A DNA stretch of 64,000 bases. Source: CAIUPE01 sp037131735. GTDB taxonomy: Bacteria; Pseudomonadota; Alphaproteobacteria; Rhizobiales; Beijerinckiaceae. The DNA is taken from positions 1 to 64,000 of the forward strand of contig JBAXQM010000011.1 in the NCBI GenBank assembly GCA_037131735.1, given 5' to 3'. The first letter of the stretch is position 1, and each line of letters opens with the position of its first letter. Positions 1 through 9,293 of the stretch are shown piece after piece. The position numbers and the translations under genes are program-made. The notes beneath the pieces are model-generated. The model did no database searches and had not been told where the DNA came from. It worked only from the letters and a program-made list of their open reading frames with translations.

Positions 1-3000
1 CGGTGAAAGTGGTTGATCCGATACCAACGATAGTAATGGTTGAACCCGAGACCGTGGCAACGGCTGTGTTGCTTGAGGAGTAGGTGATGGCACCTGAACT
101 GTTCGAGGTATAGCTCAATGTCGGGGCGGTCGAAGCATAGGCAACACTGGCTGCACTTAAAGTGGCAGTTAAACTTGGTGTAGCGGCGGTCACGGTCAAT
201 GTTGTGGTGGCACTAGCGGTTCCATAATTGCCATTTGCCGCTTGGGTGACGGTGAAGGTCGTCGAACCAATACCAACGATAGTAATGGTTGAACCCGAGA
301 CCGTCGCAACGGCTGTGTTGCTCGACGTGTAGCTGAGTGTGCCGCTACTTGGGGAAGTGGGTGCGGTGATTGTAGGAGCCGTGGCACCATAAACCACACT
401 CGACGAACTTAGTGCGAAGCCGCTCAGCGCCGGGGTGCCCAGACTGATTGTCAGCGATGTCGACGTCGAAGCCGATTTATAATTTGTGGTACTCGCCTGA
501 GTGATTGTGAAGGTTGTTGAACCAATTCCCACTAGGGTAATCGCTCCGGTCGAGCTGTTAATCGTGGCGACGCTTGTATCACTCGAAGAATAACTAATTG
601 TACCAGTGCTCGTCGATGAAGTGCTTATCGTCGGCGCGGCATTACCAAAATAAACACTGGACGAACTTAGTGATGCGGAGAGCGTCGGCGTTGCCTCCAA
701 TATTGTAAGAGAGGTTGTGCCCGTTACGCTGGCGTAATTGCCATTTGCGGCTTGGGTCGCCGTAAATGTAACGGAACCGGCTCCCACCATTGTGATGACG
801 CCAGAGGAACTATCAATTGTTGCGACAGTCGTGTCGCTTGATGTGTAAGTGATGGCGCCCGCGCTTGTTGATGTGTAACTGATTGTTGGCGCTGTGGCGC
901 CAAATGTCGCGTTTGACGCGCTAAGCGAGACGGAAAGGCGTGGTGTCGCGGCCCTGACCGTTAATGTGCTTGTTCCCGATACGCTACCATAATTGCCATT
1001 TGCGGCTTGGGTCGCCGTAAAGGTCACAGACCCGATCCCAACAATTGCAATGGCGCCCGACGAACTATTGATTGTTGCGACACTCGTGTCGCTCGATGTG
1101 TAGGTCACGGCACCGCCACTCGTTGAGGTGTAGCTGATCGTTGGCGCCGATGCGCCGTAAGTAATTGTTGTCGGTGAGAGCGATACCGAGAAAGAGGGTG
1201 TTGCGGCCGAAACCGTGAGTGACGCTGTTGCAGACACTGCGGTATAATTTCCGCTCGCGTCTTGTGTAGCCGTGAAGGTGACTGTACCGATACCGACAAT
1301 CGCGATAGACCCTGTTGAACTATTGATCGTAGCGACTGAGCTGTCGCTAGATGAATAGCTCACTGTCCCGCCGCTTGACGAAGTATAGCTCAGCGTTGGC
1401 GCAGTATCGCCATAAGTGATCGTTGACGCGCTCAATGAAAGGGATAGTGCTGGCGTTGCAGCTTCAACAGTCAAAGAGGTTGTGGCTGTTGTCGTCCCAT
1501 AATTTCCATTTGCCGCTTGGGTCGCAGTAAATGTCGTGGTTCCGGCTCCGACAATTGTAATAACGCCTAATGTACTGTCAATGGTCGCCACATTGTTGTT
1601 ACTCGACGTATAGCTTAAAGAACCACCGCTATTGGATGATTGAGTGAGCGTCGGCGCAGACTCGCCATAAGTGATTGTTGAGGCACTGAGCGATACGGAC
1701 AAAGCAGGCGTTGCGGCGGTCACTGAAAGCGAAACGGTTGCCGAGGCGCTAGTGTAAACGCCAGACGCCGCTTGTGTCGCCGTGATAATCGCATCGCCAA
1801 CGCCAACAATTGTAATTGTCGATCCGGCAATGGAGACGACACTCGTGTCGCTGCTTGTATAGGTCACAGCGCCGCCACTGTCAGACGAATAGGCGAGTGT
1901 CGGGGCGGCGCTTCCATAGGTGACGCTTGAGGCACTCACGGTAAAGCCGAATAATGTAGGGGCAATCGCCGTCACCGTGAGGGAGACATCTGACGTGACA
2001 CTTGCGTAATTTCCATTTGCCGCTTGCGTTGCGCGGATCGTGGTTGTTCCAACGCCTGTTAGCGTGATGCTTGATCCGCTAATCGTTGCGACAGATGTAT
2101 CGCTGCTTGAATAGGTGACGGCTCCGGCGCTATCCGATGTGTAGCTGAGGGTAGGCGCAGCGCTGTTGTAAGCGACGTTGGCCGAACTGAGGGATATTTT
2201 TAAGCTCGGCGTTGCGGCTGTAACGTTTAGAGACGCCGCTCCCGATGTGCTCGCATAATTGCCATTTGCCGCCTGGGTTGCGGTAAAGGTGACTGAGCCA
2301 GTTCCGACAAGAGTGATTACACCTGTCGTGCTGCCAATTGTTGCAACGCTTGTATTGCTTGATGAGTAGCTAATCGCGCCGGCGCTTGTTGAGGTCGTGC
2401 TGATGGTCGGCGTGGTTCCGCCATAGTCGACGCTTGAAGCTGTCAGGCTTACTGACAGGCTCGGCGTTGCCGCAGCGATTGTCAAAGCCGTAGTCGATGT
2501 TACGCTTGTGTAGTTTCCGTTTGCAGCCTGTGTGGCTGTAAAAGTCGTTGAGCCAATGCCCACAACCGTTATGACACCGGTCGTGCTGCCAATCGTGGCG
2601 ACCGACGTATCACTTGAGGTGTAAGTTACAGCGCCGGTGCTTGTTGATGTTTCACTCAATGTGGGCGCCGCCGATCCGTAAATGATCCGCGAGGCACTCA
2701 GCGACAGGGACAAAGCGGGCGTGGCGGTTGTCACGGTCAGTGTTGTGCTCGCTGTCGTGCCGAGATAATTGCCATTAGAGGCTTGCGTCGCCGTGATCGT
2801 GGTCGCGCCTACACCAACAAGCGTAATGGTTGAGCCGCTGATGGTGGCAACCGATGTATCACTTGATGAGTAGGTGATGGCGCCTGAACTTGTTGATGAC
2901 GAACTCAAACTTGGCGCGCTTGATGCGTAAGCCACTGTTGCAGAAGTTAAGGATACTGTGAGAGTGGGTGTGCCTGCCGTTATTGTCAGTGTGGTAGTTG

Positions 3001-4770
3001 CGGTTGCACTTCCGTAATTGCCATTCGCCGCCTGGGTGGCCGTGAGTGTTGCAGTGCCCACGCCGACAATCGTGAGTGTTGAGCCACTCACCGTCACAAC
3101 CGATGTATCACTTGATGTATAGGTAATTCCCCCCGCACTTGCCGATGTGGGCGCGGTAATTGTGGGTGCGGTTGTGCCATAAACAACGCTTGAAGAACTC
3201 AAGGCAAAGCCCGAGAGCGTTGGCGTTGCGGCTGAAACCGTGAGTGAGGCTGTGGTCGACGCGCTCGCATAATTACCATTGGCCGCTTGGGTGGCCGTAA
3301 ATGTTACCGAGCCAATTCCAACAATCGTAATCGCGCCGCTTGAACTATCAATCGTCGCGACACTTGTATTGCTCGAACTATAGGTAATCGTGCCGCTGCT
3401 GTTTGACGTGGGGGCTGTGATGGTCGGCGCTGTATCGCCATAGGTGATGCCCGACGTGCTAAGCGTAAAGCCCGACAAAGTGGGATTGACCGCCGCAACG
3501 GAGAGGGTCGCGGTTGCCGTTGTTAAGTCGTAATTGCCACTCGCCGCTTGTGAGGCGGTAAATGTGACCGAGCCAACACCGGTAATCGCGATGACGCCCG
3601 TCGCACTATTGATTGTCGCTACATTTGTGTTGCTTGAAGAATAGGTAATTCCACCCGCACTGTTTGAGGTGGCCGTTAAGACCGGCGTCGAATTTCCATA
3701 GGTGATGCTTGACGGGTTGAGTGACAACGCAAGCGATGAGGCGCCGGTTGTCACAGTCAAGGACGCTGTTGCCGTGGTGCTGGCATAATAGCCATTTGCC
3801 GCTTGCGTGACGGTGATTGTTGTTGTTCCTGTGCCGACAATTGTGAGCGTTGAACCTGATACGGTTGCAACAGCGGTGTTGCTCGATGAATAGGTGAAGC
3901 CGCCAGAACTATTGGATGTCGGTGCAATGATGAGAGGGGCTTGAGCACCATAGGCGGCTGTCGTTGCGCTCAACCCATAGCCGGTAAGCGTGGGTGTGAT
4001 CCCCAAAACGGTGAGAGACGCGGTTGAGCTTGCGCTCGCATAATTCCCGTTGGCGGCTTGGGATGCCGTAAATGTTGTTGAACCCACACCGACAATAGTG
4101 ATGACGCCGGTTGAACTGTTGATGGTCGCCACACTTGTATTGCTAGACGAATAGGCGATCGCGCCCAAACTATTGGATGTAGGCGCGGTTAAGGTCGGCG
4201 TCGTGTCGCCATAGGTCATGCTTGACGCACTTAAAGCAAAACCCGTGAGATTAGGATCAGCTGCCGTAACCGTCAGTGTTCGTGTTGCCGTGGCGCTTGT
4301 GTAATTGCCGTCGCCAGTTGTCGCCTGTGAAGCGGTAATCGTGGTCGTGCCAATTCCGACGAGTGTGAGTGTCGAACCGCTTAGTGTTGCAACACTCGTA
4401 TTGCTTGATGAATATGTGACCGTTCCCGAACTTGTAGACGTGTAGCTCAGCGTCGGGGCCGAGGTGCCATAAGTCACGCTGTTCGAACTCAGTGACAGCG
4501 ATAGGGTTGGCGTGCCGATTGTTACCGTCAATGAGGTTGTGGCCGTTGCGCTCGCATAATTGCCGTTGGCCGCTTGTGTCGCGGTAATCGTTGTCGTGCC
4601 GACACCGACAAGTGTGATGGCTGATCCGCTTATGGTCGCTACCGATGTATTGCTTGATGAATAGGTGATGGCACCCGAACTTGACGAAGTTGGCGCCGTA
4701 ATGGTGGGTGCTGCCGCGCTAAACGCAACACTCGACGAGCTCAGTGCCAATCCTGATAATGTTGGTGTAA
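1..4770 (-). repeat. About 18 in-frame tandem repeats of ~253 bp inside the giant protein gene
   Basis: The anchor sequence for the peptide QAANGNY appears on the plus strand roughly every 246-260 bp, near 228, 488, 735, 992, 1250, 1506, 1760, 2012, 2258, 2516, 2770, 3022, 3276, 3536, 3790, 4045, 4304 and 4557. Each unit encodes about 84 residues: a YGS/APTLSYTS strand, SSNTAVATVSGST, a (T/S)I(T)xVGxGTTTxTATQAANGNY core, then a TLTV linker. Units have diverged in nucleotide sequence but keep the frame, as expected for an old, selected array. The array continues past the window edge. Confidence 0.9.
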
Positions 4771-6634
4771 TCAGGCTAACGGTAAAACTGACTGTGCTGG
4801 TGGTTGTGGCAACAGAGTTGTTGGTATCTTTGACGGCAAAGACAACATCGGCCGTGCTAAAGGCGCCCGATGGCGTTCCTGTCACAGCGCCGGTTGAGGA
4901 ATTGAGACTTAACCCTGTCGGCAACGTGCCAGAGCTTACATAATAGGTAAGCGGCGTGTTTCCACCCGAACCCGTGAGCGGTGTGAAGCTTGAAATGGCC
5001 GTGCCCGCTGTCAAACTCTTCGTTGACGATGTTGCTGTAGCCGTTGGCCGTGCCGTTACCGTGAATGATTGTTGAACTTGCGTTGCGGCATTGTAATTGG
5101 TGTCGCCCGTTTGATTGGCATTGACCTTACACGTCCCTGCTCCGATGAAACTCACTATGCCACCGCTGATCGAACAGACTGTGGAGCTTGTCGCATCGAT
5201 TGTAATGGCAACGGTGAGGCCGGATGTCGATGACGCTGTCGGCGTGTAAGTATTTCCGCCGACCGTCGCGCTTGAGGGGGCGGTCGTCGAGTAGCTGATC
5301 GTTTGCGAGCCTTTGGCAACCGAAATGATAACGCTTTTCGTTGCAGACGAGGTGGGAGCTACATTGTTCGCGTCTTTTACAGCGAAGGTGACCGTTGCGC
5401 TCGAATAGACTGTAGTTGGTGTGCCGCTCACGAGGCCTGTGGAGCTATTGAGACTCAATCCTGCAGGCAGTGTTCCCGAGCTTATCGAATAGGTCAGCGG
5501 GGATGTTCCCCCTGATCCCGTAATTGGCGTGAAGCTGGCACTTGTGCCCACAGTTAAGCTTTGCGGAGATGACCCAGTCGTTGCGGTTGGTTGTGAGACT
5601 ACCGTGAAACTAACCGTTGCCGTGGTTGATGCTGAAATACTACTCGAATCTCGAACAGCGATGACAACATTGGCGGTGCTATAGGTTGCTGTCGGTGTGC
5701 CGCTGATCGCGCCTGTTGAGGAATTTATGCTAATGCCCGTCGGGAGCGTTCCGGAGCTGACATAATAAGTGAGGGTTCCGCTCCCGCCTGATCCCGTTAG
5801 CGGTGTGATGCTGGTCATCGCACCGCTAACGGTGAGTGTCTGCGCGGCGACACTATTGGCTACAGCTGTTGGCGGAGTGGCATAAGTGAACAATGTGTTG
5901 GCTGAATTTGTTCCCACCGTATTCGTTACCAAGACACTTGCAGAACCGGCTGTTCCGGCGGGTGTAACCGCGGTGATGCTTGTAGAACTTGTTACGGAAT
6001 AGCTTTGAGCGGCAACGCCACCGATGGTCACGCCCGTAACGGTCGATGTCGCCACATTGTTAAGACCATTACCCATGAATTGCGTGCCAGTAATCGTTAT
6101 TGATGTACTACCGCTTGTTGACCCCGAACTGGGTGAAACATTAGTCACGGTAGGTGTGCCCGGCGTTCGTGCAAAAACTCCGTAAGTTGCTGAGTTGGTA
6201 GTGGTAGCAAAACCAGCATAGGTGTTTGAACCTAAGGTTGACCCAACCGTAAATGTAAAAACGTCACCAACCGAGTATATCGTACTCAGCGCTACTGTTT
6301 TCGAAGTGCCTGTGCTGCTGACAATCGAGTCAAGCGTAACGTTTGTTCCATAGCTTGACGTTTGCGTTCTGCATGCTGCTGTTAAAGTGATAACAAGCTT
6401 ATCGCCGGGAACAGAAAGGCTTTGAAACGAATTTGCGTTACACGCATATGAAATATTCTGCGTTGCAGCTGAAACATTTTGAAGCGATGCAAGTGTAATT
6501 CCCGCTGCGTATAGTGCAAGGACAAGGAGCGATTTGACGCTCAAGAGGCGTGCAGACAAGCGCGCGCGTTCGCTCAACTTGGACAAGAAGAACGGGCGAA
6601 TGAAATATTTGAGGGCAGATAAGCACCCAACCAT
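1..6634 (-). CDS. Giant secreted repeat protein (Ig-like adhesin type), 3' end outside window
   Basis: An uninterrupted minus-strand frame runs from the ATG at 6634 to the window edge (over 2,200 codons, no stop seen), so the C-terminus is missing. Residues 1-33 are basic, followed by a hydrophobic segment ending in VSA (about residue 56), a long signal peptide. Then comes a domain with paired cysteines, a TIG/IPT-like domain (PTVTNVSPSSGS, about 6170-5890), three putative-Ig (He_PIG-like) units with LPTGISINSSTGAISGTP-type cores between about 5890 and 4790, one Big-type unit with GAGTCKVNANQTGDTNY (about 5300-5060), and at least 18 tandem ~84-residue units with the core NTAVATVSGSTITIVG. Such proteins are cell-surface or secreted adhesins or biofilm proteins; the secretion route cannot be judged without the C-terminus. 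It lies 107 bp downstream of a two-component system on the same strand, which may control it (inference). Confidence 0.8.
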   Translation of the reverse strand, partial: MVGCLSALKYFIRPFFLSKLSERARLSARLLSVKSLLVLALYAAGITLASLQNVSAATQNISYACNANSFQSLSVPGDKLVITLTAACRTQTSSYGTNVTLDSIVSSTGTSKTVALSTIYSVGDVFTFTVGSTLGSNTYAGFATTTNSATYGVFARTPGTPTVTNVSPSSGSTSGSTSITITGTQFMGNGLNNVATSTVTGVTIGGVAAQSYSVTSSTSITAVTPAGTAGSASVLVTNTVGTNSANTLFTYATPPTAVANSVAAQTLTVSGAMTSITPLTGSGGSGTLTYYVSSGTLPTGISINSSTGAISGTPTATYSTANVVIAVRDSSSISASTTATVSFTVVSQPTATTGSSPQSLTVGTSASFTPITGSGGTSPLTYSISSGTLPAGLSLNSSTGLVSGTPTTVYSSATVTFAVKDANNVAPTSSATKSVIISVAKGSQTISYSTTAPSSATVGGNTYTPTASSTSGLTVAITIDATSSTVCSISGGIVSFIGAGTCKVNANQTGDTNYNAATQVQQSFTVTARPTATATSSTKSLTAGTAISSFTPLTGSGGNTPLTYYVSSGTLPTGLSLNSSTGAVTGTPSGAFSTADVVFAVKDTNNSVATTTSTVSFTVSLITPTLSGLALSSSSVAFSAAAPTITAPTSSSSGAITYSSSNTSVATISGSAITLVGVGTTTITATQAANGNYASATATTSLTVTIGTPTLSLSLSSNSVTYGTSAPTLSYTSTSSGTVTYSSSNTSVATLSGSTLTLVGIGTTTITASQATTGDGNYTSATATRTLTVTAADPNLTGFALSASSMTYGDTTPTLTAPTSNSLGAIAYSSSNTSVATINSSTGVITIVGVGSTTFTASQAANGNYASASSTASLTVLGITPTLTGYGLSATTAAYGAQAPLIIAPTSNSSGGFTYSSSNTAVATVSGSTLTIVGTGTTTITVTQAANGYYASTTATASLTVTTGASSLALSLNPSSITYGNSTPVLTATSNSAGGITYSSSNTNVATINSATGVIAITGVGSVTFTASQAASGNYDLTTATATLSVAAVNPTLSGFTLSTSGITYGDTAPTITAPTSNSSGTITYSSSNTSVATIDSSSGAITIVGIGSVTFTATQAANGNYASASTTASLTVSAATPTLSGFALSSSSVVYGTTAPTITAPTSASAGGITYTSSDTSVVTVSGSTLTIVGVGTATLTATQAANGNYGSATATTTLTITAGTPTLTVSLTSATVAYASSAPSLSSSSTSSGAITYSSSDTSVATISGSTITLVGVGATTITATQASNGNYLGTTASTTLTVTTATPALSLSLSASRIIYGSAAPTLSETSTSTGAVTYTSSDTSVATIGSTTGVITVVGIGSTTFTATQAANGNYTSVTSTTALTIAAATPSLSVSLTASSVDYGGTTPTISTTSTSAGAISYSSSNTSVATIGSTTGVITLVGTGSVTFTATQAANGNYASTSGAASLNVTAATPSLKISLSSANVAYNSAAPTLSYTSDSAGAVTYSSSDTSVATISGSSITLTGVGTTTIRATQAANGNYASVTSDVSLTVTAIAPTLFGFTVSASSVTYGSAAPTLAYSSDSGGAVTYTSSDTSVVSIAGSTITIVGVGDAIITATQAASGVYTSASATVSLSVTAATPALSVSLSASTITYGESAPTLTQSSNSGGSLSYTSSNNNVATIDSTLGVITIVGAGTTTFTATQAANGNYGTTTATTSLTVEAATPALSLSLSASTITYGDTAPTLSYTSSSGGTVSYSSSDSSVATINSSTGSIAIVGIGTVTFTATQDASGNYTAVSATASLTVSAATPSFSVSLSPTTITYGASAPTISYTSTSGGAVTYTSSDTSVATINSSSGAIAIVGIGSVTFTATQAANGNYGSVSGTSTLTVRAATPRLSVSLSASNATFGATAPTISYTSTSAGAITYTSSDTTVATIDSSSGVITMVGAGSVTFTATQAANGNYASVTGTTSLTILEATPTLSASLSSSSVYFGNAAPTISTSSTSTGTISYSSSDTSVATINSSTGAITLVGIGSTTFTITQASTTNYKSASTSTSLTISLGTPALSGFALSSSSVVYGATAPTITAPTSPSSGTLSYTSSNTAVATVSGSTITIVGIGSTTFTVTQAANGNYGTASATTTLTVTAATPSLTATLSAASVAYASTAPTLSYTSNSSGAITYSSSNTAVATVSGSTITIVGIGSTTFT

Positions 6635-6741
6635 GCGGCGTTGGGTATCAAATCGGCAAAATTGGACCTTAAATTGACTTAAATTTGAGGCGCTAAATTA
6701 ACCACGCGCGAGAATTTAATCTGACCAAAATTCAGCGGTAC

Positions 6742-7425
6742 TTATGACGCGATCATAATCGGGCTGAGTAGCCGATAACCTTGCTTACGCACGGCCTGAA
6801 TTGCGGGAGAGGGCACGCCCACTTCCACGAGTTTTTTACGCAAATAGCTGATCCGTGCATCAAGACTTGAGCGATTCATGTCATCGGCGCCAAAAAAATG
6901 GTCGACAATCACCCAATATTCTAAAAATTGACCTTGGGCGGTGGCAAATTGGCTCAAAAGCATGGCCTCGGTTTGGCTCACATGGACCGTTCCTTTTGGA
7001 CCCTCGAGCGTCAGAAGATCGAGATTGATGCGGATTCCGGTCTCATCATCCGGCTTGATCCGGCGCCCCAAGGCCGAAATGGCCGATAAAAACTCCTCGG
7101 GATCCACAGGTTTGGGCAAATAAATATCCGCCCCCTGCTGGTAGCCATAGACGCGATCCTCAATTTTGGTGCGTGCCGAAAACATGACAATGCCCGCTTT
7201 CGGGTTGCCTTGCCTGATGCGCTTTGAAATCTCAAAGCCGTTTTCGCCAGGTAAATTGATATCGAGCACATAGATGTCGGGAATGGTCACGCCGATCTTT
7301 TCATCCATTTCCTCGGCACAGTAAAAGCCCGTGGCAGTGAGCCCCACATTGCGGAGCAATTCCACAATGGTGTCACGCAGAAAATCATTATCTTCGACAA
7401 TAATAAGATTTAAGCGGGCAGCCAT
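6742..7425 (-). CDS. OmpR/PhoB-family response regulator
   Basis: This 227-residue protein has an N-terminal receiver domain with the acidic pair in VEDND (residues 11-14), the phosphoacceptor D55 in VLDINLPGENG, the switch serine in MFSARTK and the conserved lysine in YLPKP. The C-terminal half is a winged-helix DNA-binding domain ending in SSLDARISYLRKKL and IQAVRKQGYRL, typical of Trans_reg_C. Its start overlaps the end of the upstream kinase gene by 16 bp, so the two are translationally coupled partners. The next gene on the same strand is the giant repeat protein, a plausible target. The regulon cannot be read from sequence. Confidence 0.92.
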   Translation of the reverse strand: MAARLNLIIVEDNDFLRDTIVELLRNVGLTATGFYCAEEMDEKIGVTIPDIYVLDINLPGENGFEISKRIRQGNPKAGIVMFSARTKIEDRVYGYQQGADIYLPKPVDPEEFLSAISALGRRIKPDDETGIRINLDLLTLEGPKGTVHVSQTEAMLLSQFATAQGQFLEYWVIVDHFFGADDMNRSSLDARISYLRKKLVEVGVPSPAIQAVRKQGYRLLSPIMIAS

Positions 7426-9293
7426 AGCCTAAACCTCACGTGCTGATCGCGTGGTAGATAAGAGAGTTCTCCCCCCAAACGTTCCGCCAATTTATGAGAC
7501 AGATACAGGCCGAGGCCCGAACCCGCCTGCCTTAATGCACTGGCGCCGCGGTAATATTTTTGAAACAGTAGTTTTGGATCGGGCCAAACCTCATCGCGCG
7601 GCCAATTCGAAACGATGATTTCAACGCCTGTTTTTTCTTCGACCGTGGAAATTTTTGTTTCGATTATAATCGGATGATCGGGTGCTGAGTATTTTTCGGC
7701 ATTGTCGATAAGATTGGTGAGGATCACATCGAGTAATTTTTGATCTGTATTGATGAGAAGATGGGGCTGAATTTGGGAAGTAAACCTCTTGGGTTCGAGA
7801 GTATTTTCAATCTTCGTGGTAAGCAGGCGGCTTAAATCGCTCTGGTCGATTTTCAAGGTGATGACACCGTCATCAATTTTTCCGACATTCAGACATCGAT
7901 CAATCAAATCAGCCATGTCACCAATCAGCCGGCTAATGTGCTTGCTTTTGTCTTTCTGAATAGGCATAGCGCCCAAAGACATTTGAATGCCCGCCAAGGG
8001 TGTTTTTAACTCATGAGACAGCATGGCAAGCAAGGCTGCCTGATCCTGCCGAGACAGCTGCTCTAGTTTGAGGCGCTCGGCCATGATCGCGAGTTCGGTT
8101 TCAGCGGCAGCCTTAATGCCTCGGAGCTTGATAGACCGATAAGTGAGAATGACGCCCAAAAGAATAGTTGAAATTGTAGTATGAAACGCCACGGAATAAA
8201 TCGCAAATTCGATATTGGGTGAAAGACCGAGTTGCGGTGTCAATGTCATCAAAAGAAAAGTCATGATGGCGGTGTAGGACCCGCTCACTAGCCATTTTGG
8301 GACGATGATCGGCTCGGTGTTGGGTGTCTTCTCTGAATAAATGAGCCATGATCCGATGCCGCTTGTGAGCGTAAATATAAGGGCCGATGTCAAATTGATT
8401 TCCATCGCCAGGCGCAAATTACCCATGAGCAGCAAGACGGCCGAGATAAGAGGCATAGTCATCAATGCCAACTGGACAATTTGTATAAATTTCCGAGTTC
8501 GAAATTCACGAAAGAAATAAAAATCAAAGAATTCCGACGAGAGTGTAATCGCAATGACTGCGCCACACATATAGAGCGGATGATTGAAACGATCATCAGG
8601 AATTAGAAAACGTGCGATACCAAAGGCAGCACTTGCCCAATAGAGTGAACAGGCTTGTCTGATCAAGAAAAAATAGAAAATGCGGTCGCGCGATAGCGTC
8701 AGAAAAACAAGGCCATAAAAAAGAGAGATAATTATTAGAGATATAAAGAGTGCAAAAAGGGCGAGCTGCAAATAGTCGTGGCTTATAATTTCGCCTTTTG
8801 GATAGGCTTCGAAATTGATGAATGTGCTGCTTGAGGTATTGAGGCGGACATACACATCACGCGGTGTCTCGCCCGCAGGCATGACAAAGCTCAGATTAAG
8901 CGAGCGATACTCATCGAGAGCGCTTGAATGGTAATCGCCCGACAAGCGGCGATTTGCGCTTTCATGAGCCGGATCAAAAAATTCCACCTCGCGTAAATAG
9001 GGCGGTCTGATCCGCAGAATGATTGTCCCATTCTCGGGGCTCGCCGATTGCACGATTTTTGTTGGATCAATCGTCAGCTTGAACCAGAAATTTGAGGCGC
9101 TGTAACCTTTAGAAAAGGGCCTCTCATAGGGCGTGAATTTCTGTTTCTGAATCTCGGAAAAAGTCAGACCGCCTGTTGGATCCTCGAAATAGGCCTTTGA
9201 GACGATGATGTCGTCCGCACGCGCGGGCCCGAACAATGCCGCGAGGAAAATGAGTACCGCGCCGGATAGAGTTAGTTTGATCCGACCGGACAT
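7410..9293 (-). CDS. Sensor histidine kinase with 7TMR-DISM sensor module
   Basis: A 627-residue membrane kinase. A signal peptide (to about residue 27, ending ARA) precedes a periplasmic beta-rich 7TMR-DISMED2-like domain containing GYSASNFWFKL, then seven hydrophobic segments (about residues 175-385), a short coiled linker, a HisKA domain with the phosphorylated histidine in LSHELKTPLAG, and a HATPase domain with N-box NLIDNAEKYS and a G-box around GSGLGLYLSHKLAERLGG. DISMED2 domains are thought to bind carbohydrate-like ligands; the ligand here is unknown. I chose the ATG at 9293 because a GAGGGCGG ribosome-binding site precedes it; a GTG 18 bp upstream is possible. It pairs with the overlapping response regulator. 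Confidence 0.9.
   Translation of the reverse strand: MSGRIKLTLSGAVLIFLAALFGPARADDIIVSKAYFEDPTGGLTFSEIQKQKFTPYERPFSKGYSASNFWFKLTIDPTKIVQSASPENGTIILRIRPPYLREVEFFDPAHESANRRLSGDYHSSALDEYRSLNLSFVMPAGETPRDVYVRLNTSSSTFINFEAYPKGEIISHDYLQLALFALFISLIIISLFYGLVFLTLSRDRIFYFFLIRQACSLYWASAAFGIARFLIPDDRFNHPLYMCGAVIAITLSSEFFDFYFFREFRTRKFIQIVQLALMTMPLISAVLLLMGNLRLAMEINLTSALIFTLTSGIGSWLIYSEKTPNTEPIIVPKWLVSGSYTAIMTFLLMTLTPQLGLSPNIEFAIYSVAFHTTISTILLGVILTYRSIKLRGIKAAAETELAIMAERLKLEQLSRQDQAALLAMLSHELKTPLAGIQMSLGAMPIQKDKSKHISRLIGDMADLIDRCLNVGKIDDGVITLKIDQSDLSRLLTTKIENTLEPKRFTSQIQPHLLINTDQKLLDVILTNLIDNAEKYSAPDHPIIIETKISTVEEKTGVEIIVSNWPRDEVWPDPKLLFQKYYRGASALRQAGSGLGLYLSHKLAERLGGELSYLPRDQHVRFRLWLPA

Noticed and set aside
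1..4770. Regular repeats that could be read as CRISPR or satellite DNA
   Set aside because: The period is ~253 bp, units are diverged and all are in one open reading frame, so this is a coding tandem domain array.
5303..5515. Small plus-strand frames in the repeat region
   Set aside because: They are antisense to the giant repeat protein and follow its repeats.
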